The notes under the pieces are model-generated. The model had not been told where the DNA came from and did not search any database. It saw nothing but the letters and a program-made list of their open reading frames with translations. A stretch of DNA of 64,000 nt from Psychrobacter sp. P2G3 (GTDB lineage: Bacteria > Pseudomonadota > Gammaproteobacteria > Pseudomonadales > Moraxellaceae): NCBI RefSeq assembly GCF_001593285.1, contig NZ_CP012529.1, positions 3,224,001-3,288,000 of the forward strand, written 5' to 3'. Both the position numbers and the translations under genes were made by a program. This document shows positions 56,011 through 64,000 of the stretch, in pieces (the stretch's first letter is position 1; each line of letters starts with the position of its first letter).

Positions 56011-56567
56011 CAGCGTTTCCTAGTAGAGGGAATATTGATAATAGAGCATTATTTATCAACGCGCAAATGTCGTGTTTTATTGTTTATAAACGTATCAAGT
56101 TGCAATGGTCTGAAATTACGAGTTTGGAATTAAGATAATTCATTAGCTAGTCTATGAAATGCGCGATAGCAGTCTAAGTTTTTGTTGTTCAACACTTTAA
56201 AAAAGAAGCTCGCTTCTAGATATAAGCCAAACGATAGAAAATTTATACCTTAATAGCTTCATTAATTTGCTAGCAAAGACAATTAAAGTTGGTATATGAT
56301 AAACGAGTGCTCTTATGCTTAATCTTATTTAACAAAGACTTACGGCTTACACTTCATTGATAACTTCTTATGACTGTTGGTACTGGTATAAGGACATTCT
56401 AAAACCTCAACCTCAACCTCAACCTCAACCTCAACCTCAACCTCAACCTCAACCTGAAATATCGAAGACCAGCAAGAGCATTATTGGCAATAAAAGGAAT
56501 TTATTGATCATGTAAAGCTTAATGGTTAGCTTTTGCCGCAGCTTTACATAACACCAATTAACCATGG
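56011..56567. other. Intergenic region with hexanucleotide repeat
   Basis: About 557 bp between the divergent comM and the acylase gene. Apart from the tandem repeat at 56403-56456 no gene is seen. A frame through the repeat would read Pro-Gln repeats but has no good start. Confidence 0.5.
56403..56456 (+). repeat. Tandem hexanucleotide repeat (aacctc)8 + aacctg
   Basis: Nine perfect or near-perfect 6-bp units, 54 bp, ending about 110 bp before the acylase start. Tandem repeats of this kind change length by slipped pairing. Confidence 0.95.
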
Positions 56568-59027
56568 ATGGGTAAGCTTATGATCATCAAAGTGCTTAAT
56601 CAGCGTGTATGCACACTCACGCTATTGACGGTAGCAGTATCATTGGGATTGTCCGGTTGTTTCGGAGATGACGATGATAACTCTTACACTCCTTCTGTGA
56701 CGTATTCAGCAGATATCCAGCGTACTGAATTCGGCATACCACATATCACTGCTAAGAATTATAAAGGTCTAGGCTACGGTGTAGGCTATGCTTTTGCTGA
56801 AGATAATATCTGCTCGTTGGCGCGTGAAATTGTGATTGCCAATGGTCAGAGCATGCTTTATTTAGAAGATGACGGTAACGTCGCTAGTGACATCTTTTAT
56901 ACGTGGTATAACTCCCAAACCCGACGTGCTGAATTCTTAGCGGCTCAAGACCCAGAAGTAATCGACGCTGTCAAAGGCTATGCTGCTGGCTATAGTCGCT
57001 ATTTACGCGATAAAGGCGTGGCTAATCTTGACCCTGATTGTGCCGGAGCTAAATGGGTACGTGAAATCAGTGTCGATGATTTGCTAGCTCTTTATGGTAA
57101 AGCCAACTTGCGCGGTGGATTATCCAACTTTGTCGGTCCAATCGTTGCAGCAACGCCACCAGCACAGAACAGCATAATGAGTAGCTCTAGAATGCGTTCT
57201 ATTGGCCCAGAACCCGAAGTTGAATTTGATATGACCACCATCAATGTACTAGATGGCGGCAGTAATGCTTATGCGTTAGGCAAAGATGTTACCGATACCA
57301 AAAGCGGTATACTATATGGCAATCCACACGAGCCGTGGAATGGAGTCCAGCGCTTTTATCAATTCCATCTTACCTTACCCGGTGAGCTTGACGTCATGGG
57401 TGCTGCCCAACAAGGTCAACCGTTCCCCAATATCGGCTTTAACAAAGATGTCGCTTGGAGTCATACTGTTTCTACCGCCAAACGCTTTACGCTTTATCAG
57501 TTGAGCCTAGTGAACGGCGACCCCATGAAGTACAACTATAAAAATAGTGACGGTAGTGTCGAACAACGTGACATCGAGAAGGTCGATGTGACTATCCAAT
57601 TGCCTAATAATGAAACGTTGGTGCAGCCCATCTATCTTTCGCATTTTGGTCCTATGCTAGCGGTTGATAAGGTTAACGGTGGCTTGCCAGCTTGGGGTGC
57701 TAATAATTTGGCATTTACGATTCGTGATGCAGCATCGGAGAACCCACGATCACTTAATCAATGGCTGGGCATGAACAAAGCCACCAGTGTTGAAGATTTA
57801 AAAGATAGTATGCAAGATATCGTCGGCTTAGGGTTTGTTAATACCATTGCCACTGACAGAAATGGCAAAGCACTTTACGCTGATATCTCGACAGTACCTC
57901 ACGTTACGGCACAAAAATTAAATACCTGTATTACCAATCAACCATATCTACAAGCGTTGGTTAGCTTCGACTTGCCAGCACTAAACGGCAGCACGGCTGA
58001 CTGTGAATGGGGTAATGATGCAGACTCACCACAAGCGGGCATCTTTGGACGCTCAAACTTGCCATTCTTAATTCGTAATGACTATGTCGCCAACTCAAAT
58101 GACAGTTATTGGTTGAGCAATCCTGAAGAGCCACTAACTGGTTTTTCACCACTGCTGCGTCGACGCTTGCAGCCATTTGTAGGGCCTAATCCTGTAAACG
58201 GTGTGCCGCTACTGATGCGTACTCGCATGGCATTTGAGCAGATACTAGATCGACTCGAAAATTCGGACGGTCTTGGTGGTACTAAATTTACTCTAGACAA
58301 CCTTCAAGATGTCGTTTATGGCAATCGCAGTTATGTTGCCGAGTTGGTACTTGACGATGTATTAGCGGATTGTAATGCCAATCCAATCATGCCGTTAACC
58401 AGTGGTGCAACCATTGATGCCACTCAAGCTTGTAACGTGCTAACCAACTGGGATCGTCGTGACAATCTTGATAGCAAAGGCGCTCACGTATTTAGAGAGT
58501 TTTGGCGTAATGTCAACTTCACTGAAACAACTGATGCTGCGTTTAATGTTAAATTTGATGTGAATGATCCGCTCAATACGCCTCGCGATTTAATTATTGA
58601 TAGTGATACGCGTAAAGCTTTAGGTGATTCAATCGCGTTTTTTAATGGCAAAAACATAGCCCTTGATGCCAAGTTAGCGGATCTACAATATGTAATCGAT
58701 GCAGGCATGAACAACGCAAAAATCCCTATGCATGGTGGGCTAGGACGTGAAGGAATATTCAACGTTGCACAAGGTCAAGGTTTAAATGAGGATGGTACCT
58801 ATAAACCAATTAGCAACGGTCCAACTTATATGCAGACAGTGACCTTTGATGATAAAGGGCCTGTTGTAGAAGCGTTGCTGGCCTACTCGCAATCGGCGGA
58901 TACCACAAGACCGTATCACCGTGACCAAACGCGTCGCTACTCGAATAAAGAGTGGATTCGCCTACCTTTTAGCGCTAGTGAAATCTCCAATCAAGCAGTT
59001 GGTAATAAGATTAAATTAAGAGAATAG
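56568..59027 (+). CDS. Penicillin acylase-family lipoprotein (possible AHL acylase)
   Basis: An 819-residue Ntn-hydrolase of the penicillin G acylase / PvdQ family. A signal ends in lipobox LSGC, then an Asp-rich linker (GDDDDNS), so it is probably a lipoprotein. The alpha-chain part runs to about 231. The autocleavage site is GGSNAY with Ser232 as new N-terminal nucleophile, followed by the family GNPHEPW and FGPM blocks, an Asn in VNTIATD, and the beta-chain to the end. Family members hydrolyse beta-lactams, acyl-homoserine lactones or lipid-like amides; the substrate is not determined. Starts at 56568 or 56580 are both possible. Confidence 0.9.
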   Translation: MGKLMIIKVLNQRVCTLTLLTVAVSLGLSGCFGDDDDNSYTPSVTYSADIQRTEFGIPHITAKNYKGLGYGVGYAFAEDNICSLAREIVIANGQSMLYLEDDGNVASDIFYTWYNSQTRRAEFLAAQDPEVIDAVKGYAAGYSRYLRDKGVANLDPDCAGAKWVREISVDDLLALYGKANLRGGLSNFVGPIVAATPPAQNSIMSSSRMRSIGPEPEVEFDMTTINVLDGGSNAYALGKDVTDTKSGILYGNPHEPWNGVQRFYQFHLTLPGELDVMGAAQQGQPFPNIGFNKDVAWSHTVSTAKRFTLYQLSLVNGDPMKYNYKNSDGSVEQRDIEKVDVTIQLPNNETLVQPIYLSHFGPMLAVDKVNGGLPAWGANNLAFTIRDAASENPRSLNQWLGMNKATSVEDLKDSMQDIVGLGFVNTIATDRNGKALYADISTVPHVTAQKLNTCITNQPYLQALVSFDLPALNGSTADCEWGNDADSPQAGIFGRSNLPFLIRNDYVANSNDSYWLSNPEEPLTGFSPLLRRRLQPFVGPNPVNGVPLLMRTRMAFEQILDRLENSDGLGGTKFTLDNLQDVVYGNRSYVAELVLDDVLADCNANPIMPLTSGATIDATQACNVLTNWDRRDNLDSKGAHVFREFWRNVNFTETTDAAFNVKFDVNDPLNTPRDLIIDSDTRKALGDSIAFFNGKNIALDAKLADLQYVIDAGMNNAKIPMHGGLGREGIFNVAQGQGLNEDGTYKPISNGPTYMQTVTFDDKGPVVEALLAYSQSADTTRPYHRDQTRRYSNKEWIRLPFSASEISNQAVGNKIKLRE

Positions 59028-59070
59028 CTCTAGGCTAAATTGACGTAAATATTATAAACACATACATAAG

Positions 59071-59097
59071 ACCTCAGATAAACTCTGGGGTTCTTTG
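59071..59097 (+). terminator. Terminator after acylase gene
   Basis: Stem acctcaga / tctggggt (one G-T pair) with a 5-base loop, followed by a short T-rich stretch. Confidence 0.55.
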
Positions 59098-59348
59098 CTT
59101 ATCATCGAAAAAGTATATCTAATAACTGATTAACAACGACCGTAGTTTTCTAAAAACTAAATAGACTATTAGCCCTTATTCTATGCTACGAGGTTAAATC
59201 AGAGTGGCAGAAGACGAATTGACAATCAGTGAGCGCCAACACTTACAGTCTTTTTTGGAAAGTAATTCTGTGGACAATTAATTCGATAGCTATCGAGTCA
59301 ATTATGGGGGTACAAAACCAATCAACCACCACAATATTAGTAAGGATT

Positions 59349-59357
59349 TGCTATAAT
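59349..59357 (+). promoter_or_regulatory. Extended -10 promoter for hemN
   Basis: TGCTATAAT, an exact extended -10, 114 bp before the hemN start; the context TTTGCTATAATAG is the same as before avtA. Confidence 0.55.
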
Positions 59358-59470
59358 AGTGGCTATATATTTAGCCACTAATGCCTTATCAAAAACTTTG
59401 ATAAACCATGTTTTAGCCTTTAAAGTATGGCTATTTTTATTTTAGATGGATTTGGTATAAGGAATGCCCT

Positions 59471-61009
59471 ATGAGTGAAGTGAACAGTAACACCCAGCAG
59501 CCTTACAACCATGCTAATGAGCAGCCTACTACGGTACGCCCTGTCATGCAGCCTGACAACCCTTATGCCAGTACGCGCGGCAGCATCATGACTAAACAGC
59601 TACCCGCATTCGATGAAGCTATGATCAATAAATACAACCGCTCAGGGCCGCGCTATACTTCCTACCCGACCGCCTTAGAGTTTTCACCGATGCCTGAGGG
59701 CCTTGAGACAAAAATTCTGCAGAATCGTGAAGCTCGTGCTCCGTTATCCTTATATTTTCACATTCCATTCTGTCGTCATCTTTGCTACTACTGTGCCTGT
59801 AATAAAATTATCACCAAAAAAAATAGCGACTCAGGCGATTATCTTCAATATCTCATCAAAGAGATTAAGCACAAACGTCGCTTATTATCTGCGCCAGAAG
59901 ATAGTAGCAAGCCACTCGTTAAACAGCTACATTTAGGTGGTGGTACGCCAACGTTTTTGCGTGATGAAGAGATGGTACAGCTGTGGGAGTTTTTGCAGAC
60001 GCAGTTTGATTTTTTACCTGAAGATGAAGGCGACTACTCTATTGAGATTGATCCACGTGAGCTAAGTGGTGAGACCTTAAAAGTATTACGCAACCTCGGT
60101 TTTAACCGAGTCAGCTTGGGCGTGCAGGATTTAGACGAGACCGTACAAATCGCGGTCAATCGCGTGCATTCAGCAGAGTTGATTGAAAACGTGCTAAATG
60201 CAGCGCGCGAATTGGGCTTTCACTCTATTAATATTGACCTGATTTATGGTCTGCCGCATCAAACGCCTGCAACCTTGGAAAAAACGGTACGCCGTATCAT
60301 CGAGATGTCGCCAGATCGTCTGTCGGTATTTAACTATGCGCATCTGCCAGAGCGCTTTAAAGCCCAACGTCAAATTAAAGATGATGATTTGCCAGATCCA
60401 GCTGCTAAGCTCGCCATGCTTGGCAACACCATCAATACGCTGACCGAAGCTGGCTATCAATATATCGGTATTGACCATTTTGCTAAGCCTGATGACGAGC
60501 TGGCTGTCGCACAGCGCGAAGGCAAATTACACCGTAACTTCCAAGGTTATACCATCATGGGCGACTGTGATTTGCTAGGTTTTGGCGTCTCATCCATCAG
60601 TCAAATTGCCAATGCCAACACCCGCTATATCCTACAAAACGATACGGATCTACAAGCTTATCAAGCCAATATTGATGCGGCGCAAAACAACCCTGCTATC
60701 ATGCCGGCGGTAAAAGTTATTAAAACCTCTATTAAAGATCGCTTGCGCGAATATGTGATTATGAATTTATTATGTCATGACTATATCGACTTTAAAGATG
60801 TGAATCAAAAGTTCGGTATCGATGCGATTACTTATTTTATTGATGAGATTTCGCAGCTTGGCGCAATGCAAGAAGATAGGCTCATTGATATGGATGCTGC
60901 TGGTATTCGTGTCTTACCGAAAGGTCGCCTTCTAGGACGCAACGTCGCTATGGTGTTTGATGAATATCTTGATAAGAAGCATAAAAATCGCTTTTCTAAA
61001 GTTATTTGA
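59471..61009 (+). CDS. hemN: Oxygen-independent coproporphyrinogen III oxidase
   Basis: HemN, 512 residues, radical-SAM enzyme converting coproporphyrinogen III to protoporphyrinogen IX without oxygen. The 4Fe-4S cluster motif is CRHLCYYC (plus the HemN-specific next Cys, CAC). Then come GGGTPTFL for SAM binding, SIEIDPRELS and FNRVSLGVQD. The N-terminal 40 residues are an extra polar extension; the conserved part begins near residue 40 (KQLPAFDEAMINKYN). Good ribosome site AAGGA at the chosen start. Confidence 0.95.
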   Translation: MSEVNSNTQQPYNHANEQPTTVRPVMQPDNPYASTRGSIMTKQLPAFDEAMINKYNRSGPRYTSYPTALEFSPMPEGLETKILQNREARAPLSLYFHIPFCRHLCYYCACNKIITKKNSDSGDYLQYLIKEIKHKRRLLSAPEDSSKPLVKQLHLGGGTPTFLRDEEMVQLWEFLQTQFDFLPEDEGDYSIEIDPRELSGETLKVLRNLGFNRVSLGVQDLDETVQIAVNRVHSAELIENVLNAARELGFHSINIDLIYGLPHQTPATLEKTVRRIIEMSPDRLSVFNYAHLPERFKAQRQIKDDDLPDPAAKLAMLGNTINTLTEAGYQYIGIDHFAKPDDELAVAQREGKLHRNFQGYTIMGDCDLLGFGVSSISQIANANTRYILQNDTDLQAYQANIDAAQNNPAIMPAVKVIKTSIKDRLREYVIMNLLCHDYIDFKDVNQKFGIDAITYFIDEISQLGAMQEDRLIDMDAAGIRVLPKGRLLGRNVAMVFDEYLDKKHKNRFSKVI

Positions 61010-61042
61010 TTTTATTATCTTCTAAATTAAAAAGTAGCCATA

Positions 61043-61067
61043 AAAAAGACCTCAGTTGAGGTCTTTT
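61043..61067. terminator. Bidirectional terminator hemN / SPFH gene
   Basis: Perfect 12-bp stem aaaaagacctca / tgaggtcttttt with a 2-base loop between two convergent genes. Confidence 0.85.
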
Positions 61068-61097
61068 TCGTGTACGTTTATAGTCGTCTATCGTCTG

Positions 61098-61979
61098 TTA
61101 AACTTTCAATTTATCACCAACCATACCCTTAACCGTACTTAGGATATCAGCGGGTAATACTACCATTTTCGAATTATTAGATTCAGCCAACTGACGAATC
61201 GACTTGATATACTGCTCACCAAGCAAGTAGACAATCGGCATCTCCTCATCTCCCATGGCAGCAGTAATAAGACGAATCGACTCTTCAGACCCTTTAGCCA
61301 GTACGACTTGCGCTTCCGCATCACGACGTGAAGCCTCTAGGCGACCATCCGCTTCCAAGATAGCAGCCTGCTTTTGACCATCGGCACGCGTCACTGTCGC
61401 ACGACGTAGACGCTCTGCCGCCGCTTGCTCTTCCATAGATGCTTGCATGGTTTGTGAAGGGTTAATATCTTGAATCTCTACCGTTTTTAGCGTGATGCCC
61501 CAGTCAGCGATATCTTCTGAAATTGCATGCTTGAGCAATGCTTTGATCTCATCACGACTAGATAATGCGCTGTCCAAATCCATCTCACCGATGATTGAAC
61601 GCAATGAGGTTTGTACTAGATTGCGAATACCATATTCATAATCTTCGATACCATAAACTGCTTTATCAGGACGTACGATATTAATATAAGCAACCGCGTT
61701 AGCAATAATTACCACGTTGTCGCGGGTAATCACTTCTTGTGACGGAATATCTAATACAATATCTTTTGTCGTTACTTTATAGGACACCGTATCAATAAAA
61801 GGAATAATCAGCGTTAAACCAGGCTCTAGCGTTTGATTATATTTGCCTAAACGCTGCACGATCCATTTATAGCCTTGCGGTACGATACGCACTCCCTTAA
61901 AGACGGTCAGGGCAATTAAAGCAACTAATACCAGCATAACGATACTAATACTATTCATGCTACTCACGATGCTATTCAT
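61098..61979 (-). CDS. SPFH/band 7 (stomatin, QmcA-type) membrane protein
   Basis: About 293 residues. One N-terminal membrane helix (SIVMLVLVALIALTVFKGV) is followed by the SPFH domain (VPQGYKWIVQRLGKYNQTLEPG, IVLDIPSQEVITRDNV) and a coiled-coil C-terminal half (Ala/Glu-rich RLRRATVTRADGQKQAAILEADG). These proteins form oligomers at the inner membrane, often with FtsH or with NfeD partners. The start at 61979 has AAGGAG six bases upstream; a longer frame to 62018 has none. It follows nfeD after 164 bp. Confidence 0.92.
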   Translation of the reverse strand: MNSIVSSMNSISIVMLVLVALIALTVFKGVRIVPQGYKWIVQRLGKYNQTLEPGLTLIIPFIDTVSYKVTTKDIVLDIPSQEVITRDNVVIIANAVAYINIVRPDKAVYGIEDYEYGIRNLVQTSLRSIIGEMDLDSALSSRDEIKALLKHAISEDIADWGITLKTVEIQDINPSQTMQASMEEQAAAERLRRATVTRADGQKQAAILEADGRLEASRRDAEAQVVLAKGSEESIRLITAAMGDEEMPIVYLLGEQYIKSIRQLAESNNSKMVVLPADILSTVKGMVGDKLKV

Positions 61980-62143
61980 AATGCTCTCCTTGAACCATTG
62001 CCATAAATGGTGCAGCAATGTCTTATTTATTTAATCTCTACCATTCCGATGTATCTTACGCTCTTGCAAGTCATTGCTATGCTGAAAAGAAAACAATATC
62101 TCATGCTACTAAATAAACGTTGCCAATAAAATACTGAGACCGC

Positions 62144-62755
62144 TTACTTATCTGTAAACTTTTTTTTAAGACGATCTCTATCAAGACCAGGTTTATTAAG
62201 ATTTAACCTATTAACCTGAGCTTTACTTGCGACAGGACGACTGCCAACAACAGGGGCAATATTAGGCTGATTAACGATAGGTGCTTCTATACGCTTAGTT
62301 GGCGCGACGATCAACTCATTACCACTGATATCAGTGACAATAACTCGATCACCTACTTCGACCGTTTCATCATGTGTCCGGCATGGCCATTCATCTGCAC
62401 CCACAATGGGTACATTGAAACGTACCATTCCAAGTTTACCCGCTTGCGGCTTAACGACAATCATACCAGTTTCACCGATAATCACACTGCCACCCAATCC
62501 AGCTTTTGTACGGTCTATCGATAATGGCTTAATATATTTAACCCAAGCAAACATGAACAATACCGACAAAGCTAGCCAAATAATAACTTGTAATATTAAG
62601 GGGACAGGTAATAACCATGACAGAGCAGCAACGATAATAGCAGCAGCGCCAAACCAAAGGCTTGCAAAGGTAGGGATAAATATCTCAGCAATCATTAATA
62701 AAAAGCCCAATACCAGCCAGTGCCAAGGTTCAATCATCCAAATAGTCTCAATCAT
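62144..62755 (-). CDS. NfeD family membrane protein
   Basis: NfeD-like, 203 residues. Four hydrophobic segments in the first 85 residues (IEPWHWLVLGFLLMIAEIF ... FAWVKYI) are followed by an OB-fold domain with the GLGGSVIIGETGMIVV pattern and ending in VGDRVIVTDISGNELIV, then a 40-residue basic tail. It pairs with the SPFH protein downstream, a common partnership. Strong ribosome site AAAGGAGG. Confidence 0.92.
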   Translation of the reverse strand: MIETIWMIEPWHWLVLGFLLMIAEIFIPTFASLWFGAAAIIVAALSWLLPVPLILQVIIWLALSVLFMFAWVKYIKPLSIDRTKAGLGGSVIIGETGMIVVKPQAGKLGMVRFNVPIVGADEWPCRTHDETVEVGDRVIVTDISGNELIVAPTKRIEAPIVNQPNIAPVVGSRPVASKAQVNRLNLNKPGLDRDRLKKKFTDK

Positions 62756-62900
62756 CAGCGTACCCTCCTTTGCAGTTCTAGCTTTTAATGTAGCACATTT
62801 TGTCGCTTAATAATGTCTTAAAAATCAATACAGTATTGTCATTCATGGGAATGATGTAGCTTGGTTTATGAAGATATAGTTTTCAAATAAATTTAAACAA

Positions 62901-62931
62901 AAAAAACGACCACATTAAGTGATCGTTTTTT
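62901..62931 (-). terminator. Terminator after outer-membrane protein gene 1
   Basis: Stem cgatcac / gtggtcg with flanking A and T runs. The same hairpin recurs at 63679-63711 after the paralogue. Confidence 0.8.
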
Positions 62932-62983
62932 CTGTTTTACTAAGCTTCGATGTCTATTTTTCTAAACTTGTCTATTAATAAGC

Positions 62984-63535
62984 TTAGAATTTTAGATTTG
63001 CACCTAAAGTCAGTAAAGTAATATCTTCAGCAACATAAGCATATTCAGTTTCAATGCTCATGTTAGGGTTAAAGTTATAACCTAAACCAATACCACCAGC
63101 AAGACCACTATCACTATCGCTTTCACTAATAGAATTTCCGAAATTGTCACTTAAAGAAGCATCAATTTCAGCTTTAGCAAACCCTAGTTTACCTTTGGCA
63201 TATAGACCAGTATTAGGGAATTGATAACGGTAAGTACCGTAAGCACCATAAGTTTTAAGGTCATATTCAGCTTTAACGATACTAGTACCTGTGTCAATAT
63301 CAGTGTCACTAGAGCCTACATACTCAACTTCAGCACCAAAGTTAGAATCGAAATTATAACCAGCATAAACACCATAAGCAGTAGGATCGTCTAAATCATC
63401 AGTATCTACCAAAAATTTACCAACTTTAACACCAACATACGGCTGCCCTGCATAGTTGACTGCCGCTTGTGCACTAACACTCATCAAAGAACCAGCTACT
63501 AAAGCCAGTAATGTTTTTTGTAAAGCTTTCATCAT
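62984..63535 (-). CDS. Outer-membrane beta-barrel protein (OmpA/OmpW-like porin)
   Basis: A 183-residue protein with signal peptide (about 1-24, ending AQA). It is rich in alternating Gly/aromatic strands (YVGVKVGKF, YGVYAGYNF, GAEVEYVG, LYAKGKLGFAKAEI, GGIGLGYNF, SIETEYAYV) ending in LKF with a terminal Phe. This is an eight-stranded barrel of the OM_beta-barrel/opacity type without a peptidoglycan domain. A paralogue lies immediately upstream (in transcription) at 63762 onwards. Confidence 0.88.
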   Translation of the reverse strand: MMKALQKTLLALVAGSLMSVSAQAAVNYAGQPYVGVKVGKFLVDTDDLDDPTAYGVYAGYNFDSNFGAEVEYVGSSDTDIDTGTSIVKAEYDLKTYGAYGTYRYQFPNTGLYAKGKLGFAKAEIDASLSDNFGNSISESDSDSGLAGGIGLGYNFNPNMSIETEYAYVAEDITLLTLGANLKF

Positions 63536-63678
63536 ATTTCCCCAAAATAATTTTTAATCAATATTCTTATAAAGATTACTATTTACTATAAAACCATCTT
63601 ATCCAAAAATGGTGGCGGTATATTAACAGGGTTAATTACTAAAGCAAACAACTGTTTTATCTTAATGGTATTAAGCAA

Positions 63679-63711
63679 AAAAAAACGACCACATTAAGTG
63701 ATCGTTTTTTT
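63679..63711 (-). terminator. Terminator after outer-membrane protein gene 2
   Basis: Same cgatcac / gtggtcg stem as at 62901-62931, showing that the duplication included the terminator. Confidence 0.8.
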
Positions 63712-63761
63712 GTTTTACTAAATCTTGAAGCTTATACTTTTTGGTTTATTCGCTAACAAGC

Positions 63762-64000
63762 TTAGAATTTCAATTGAGCGCCGACTGTCATAAGGTCTGC
63801 ATCATTACCTAGCATGTCGTATTCAGCTTCGACACTAAAGTCTGAGTTAACTGAGTAACCAAGACCTACACCACCAGCAATACTGGTATCACTATCAGAG
63901 AAATTACGTGTCAAAGTACCTTTGCCTTCTACTTCAGTTTTAGCGACACCTAATTTACCTTTGGCATATAAGCCGGTATTTGGGAAAGCATAACGATAAG
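63762..64000 (-). CDS. Outer-membrane beta-barrel protein, paralogue 2 (partial)
   Basis: C-terminal 78 residues of a second barrel protein, cut by the window edge. Read on the minus strand it gives YRYAFPNTGLYAKGKLGVAK, then GGVGLGYSVNSDFSVEAEYD and the end AQLKF. This matches the first protein's YRYQFPNTGLYAKGKLGFAK block and LKF end, so it is a tandem duplicate that has diverged mainly in the loops. Confidence 0.9.
   Translation of the reverse strand, partial: YRYAFPNTGLYAKGKLGVAKTEVEGKGTLTRNFSDSDTSIAGGVGLGYSVNSDFSVEAEYDMLGNDADLMTVGAQLKF

Larger units (their letters stand above)
59028..59470. other. Intergenic region between acylase and hemN
   Basis: About 440 bp, holding the acylase terminator and an extended -10 promoter for hemN. 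A 25-codon frame at 59204-59281 is too short to support. No other gene seen. Confidence 0.5.

Noticed and set aside
56403..56456. Tandem repeat considered as a CRISPR array or Pro-Gln protein
   Set aside because: Six-base units without spacers cannot be CRISPR, and the Pro-Gln frame lacks an ATG and is closed by nearby stops.
59204..59281. 25-codon GTG frame between the acylase and hemN genes
   Set aside because: Too short, no ribosome site, a stop just upstream in frame, and no likeness to any family.
59395..59420. FNR-box-like TTGATAAACCATG before hemN
   Set aside because: Only the first half-site fits TTGAT; the second half does not match ATCAA well enough to claim oxygen control.
61980..62018. 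Longer N-terminus for the SPFH protein
   Set aside because: The ribosome site AAGGAG lies inside this stretch and points to the Met at 61979.

Overview
The window looks like a chromosomal segment of a gamma-proteobacterium of the Moraxellaceae, most probably Psychrobacter. This is judged from gene content, moderate-to-low GC, ribosomal RNA sequence and protein style; no database search was run. Most of it is housekeeping DNA.

Layout. 0-4.1 kb: a PlsC-like acyltransferase, parE and the esterase yqiA on the minus strand, and a small DUF1289 protein on the plus strand. 4.1-16.15 kb: two complete, apparently identical rRNA operons (16S, tRNA-Ile GAT, tRNA-Ala TGC, 23S, 5S) in direct tandem on the minus strand. 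Each has its own terminator and strong promoters. 16.2-23.5 kb: thrS, then infC, which starts at a conserved ATT codon 27 codons upstream of the first ATG, then a TelA-family gene and RNase R. 23.5-26.4 kb: a small membrane-anchored protein, a BON-MscS channel and hisA (minus). 27.3-35.1 kb: the complete Na+-pumping NADH:quinone reductase set nqrABCDEF with its maturation factors apbE and nqrM. 35.4-42.2 kb: an MFS transporter, an HSL-type hydrolase, and a tesA-like esterase followed by ybbA/ybbP ABC transporter genes.

42.2-47.9 kb is the accessory-looking part. It holds a putative modified-DNA-sensing nuclease (EVE-like plus PD-(D/E)XK-like). Convergent to it is a protein that resembles the C-terminal half of FtsZ, keeping the T7-loop aspartates but lacking a GTP-binding domain. 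It also holds a D-2-hydroxyacid dehydrogenase, avtA, and two copies of a ~145-bp structured hairpin repeat with compensatory stem changes.

47.9-49.6 kb: hisB and hisH with an exported cysteine-containing protein gene between them, translationally coupled. 49.9-56 kb: a GNAT-like protein, tRNA-Phe, an exported protein, a DUF4385 gene, gph, fhs and comM (minus). 56.4-64 kb: a hexanucleotide tandem repeat in front of a lipoprotein of the penicillin/AHL acylase family, hemN, an NfeD-SPFH membrane pair, and two tandem paralogous outer-membrane beta-barrel genes, the second cut by the window edge.

The strongest candidates for something undescribed are the FtsZ-C-terminal-like protein at 43.4-44.2 kb, its convergent EVE-nuclease neighbour, and the covarying hairpin repeat.
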